Assembly: GCF_044239695.1 (NCBI RefSeq)
Contig: NZ_JBIIAW010000052.1
Span: forward strand, 1-21,571
Source: Pseudolysinimonas_A sp044239695
Lineage (GTDB): Bacteria; Actinomycetota; Actinomycetes; Actinomycetales; Microbacteriaceae
Length of the DNA stretch: 21,571 nt
Reading direction: 5' to 3'
Below, in pieces: positions 21,193 through 21,571 of this stretch. Position 1 is the first letter of the stretch. Every line of letters begins with the position of its first letter. The notes below the pieces were generated by a model. It had not been told where the DNA came from and searched no databases. It saw only the letters and a program-made list of their open reading frames with translations. A program made the translations under genes and the position numbers.

Positions 21193-21571
21193 GTTCTTTC
21201 GCCGGCTGTTCGGTAGGGCTCAAGTCGCTCCGCCGGAACCCGGCTTCAAGTCCAGGCTGGCCGCGGCGGTTCAATCGACCTCCACGACTGTCGTGGACGC
21301 TGGTCTCGTCGCCAACCTCGCGAACCTTCGGCTGGGCAGGCTCGTGGATGCGGGTCACCCGCAAGCCGCTCCGGGCGCCCCCAGCGACTACCAGTACGGC
21401 GACGATGAGTTTGATCTCGCTGCGCAGTGGGCATCGGGAAGTGCCCTCGCGCACTCGACAGATGCTTGGCGCTACTTGTCGTCAGCACTACGCGCGATGT
21501 TTAGCGGCTACCCCAGCGTTGCCCGACATCTTGCCTATTACTCAGAGCTCCGATCTGCGTTTGCCATCCTC
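21186..21571 (+). CDS. Unknown protein overlapping the DGQHR gene, 5' part only
   Basis: A frame opens with GTG 21186, inside the end of the DGQHR gene (seven-base overlap), and stays open to the window end, giving 128 residues. It begins MNEFFRRLFGRAQVAPPEPG. The most ordered part reads DEFDLAAQWASGSALAH, then DAWRYLSSALRAMFSG and HLAYYSELRSAFAIL, which looks like an amphipathic helical repeat. I recall similar HLAYYAELRAA-type segments in unnamed proteins next to DGQHR genes, but I cannot name a family. This frame is preferred over the ATG at 21189, which is also open but gives an implausible Arg/Ser/Trp-rich product. The overlap indicates one operon with the DGQHR gene. A shared role in DNA modification or phage defence is inference from context only. 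Confidence 0.65.

Noticed and set aside
21189..21571. Open frame from ATG 21189
   Set aside because: It has no stop before the window end, but its product is Arg/Ser/Trp-rich without helical pattern. The GTG 21186 frame gives a credible protein.

Overview
The window is high-GC actinobacterial DNA, most likely from the family Microbacteriaceae or a close relative. This rests on the strong G/C third-position bias, an actinobacterial-type MurA, a DUF222/HNH (13E12-type) gene, an F420-dependent glucose-6-phosphate dehydrogenase, and the order leuC-leuD ... gpsA-ddl-DUF3515-thiL ... recG/rsmD ... coaD. That order matches, from memory, the mycobacterial chromosome around leuCD to coaD. No tRNA, rRNA, IS transposase or CRISPR array was recognised.

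Layout. 1-574: 3' end of an FHA-like regulatory protein. 571-738: a promoter, a 13-codon leucine-rich leader peptide and RNA hairpins, followed by leuCD (739-2810). 2847-7973: envelope and phospholipid genes: murA, a PlsC-type acyltransferase, a reverse-strand EI24/CysZ-like membrane protein, gpsA and ddl. 7974-8083: an inverted pair of palindromic repeats between convergent genes. 8084-9581: divergent DUF3515 lipoprotein and thiL. 9582-12095: a reverse-strand rsmD/dioxygenase unit divergent from corA. 12109-15077: recG, coaD and a small zinc-ribbon gene. 15159-17602: a DUF222/HNH nuclease divergent from fgd. 17608-17735: three tandem copies of the same palindromic repeat. 17757-19412: a methyltransferase-tetR pair facing a DUF1761 membrane gene that has a 25-bp perfect palindrome in its promoter region. 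19672-21571: a lower-GC two-gene unit coding for a DGQHR-domain protein and an overlapping unknown protein cut by the window end. This unit is the best candidate for an accessory, defence-type system.

Two regulatory themes stand out. First, at least twelve genes have a TANNNT-like -10 hexamer ending exactly 6 or 7 bases before the start codon, so their transcripts probably begin at or within a base of the start codon (leaderless mRNAs). I used this to fix starts for gpsA, rsmD, coaD, the methyltransferase and the DGQHR gene. Second, leuCD appears to be controlled by a leucine leader peptide (four Leu in 13 codons) that is itself leaderless and runs into a perfect 12-bp hairpin, the architecture of ribosome-mediated attenuation.

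All functions come from recognition of protein motifs and family knowledge. No database search was possible.
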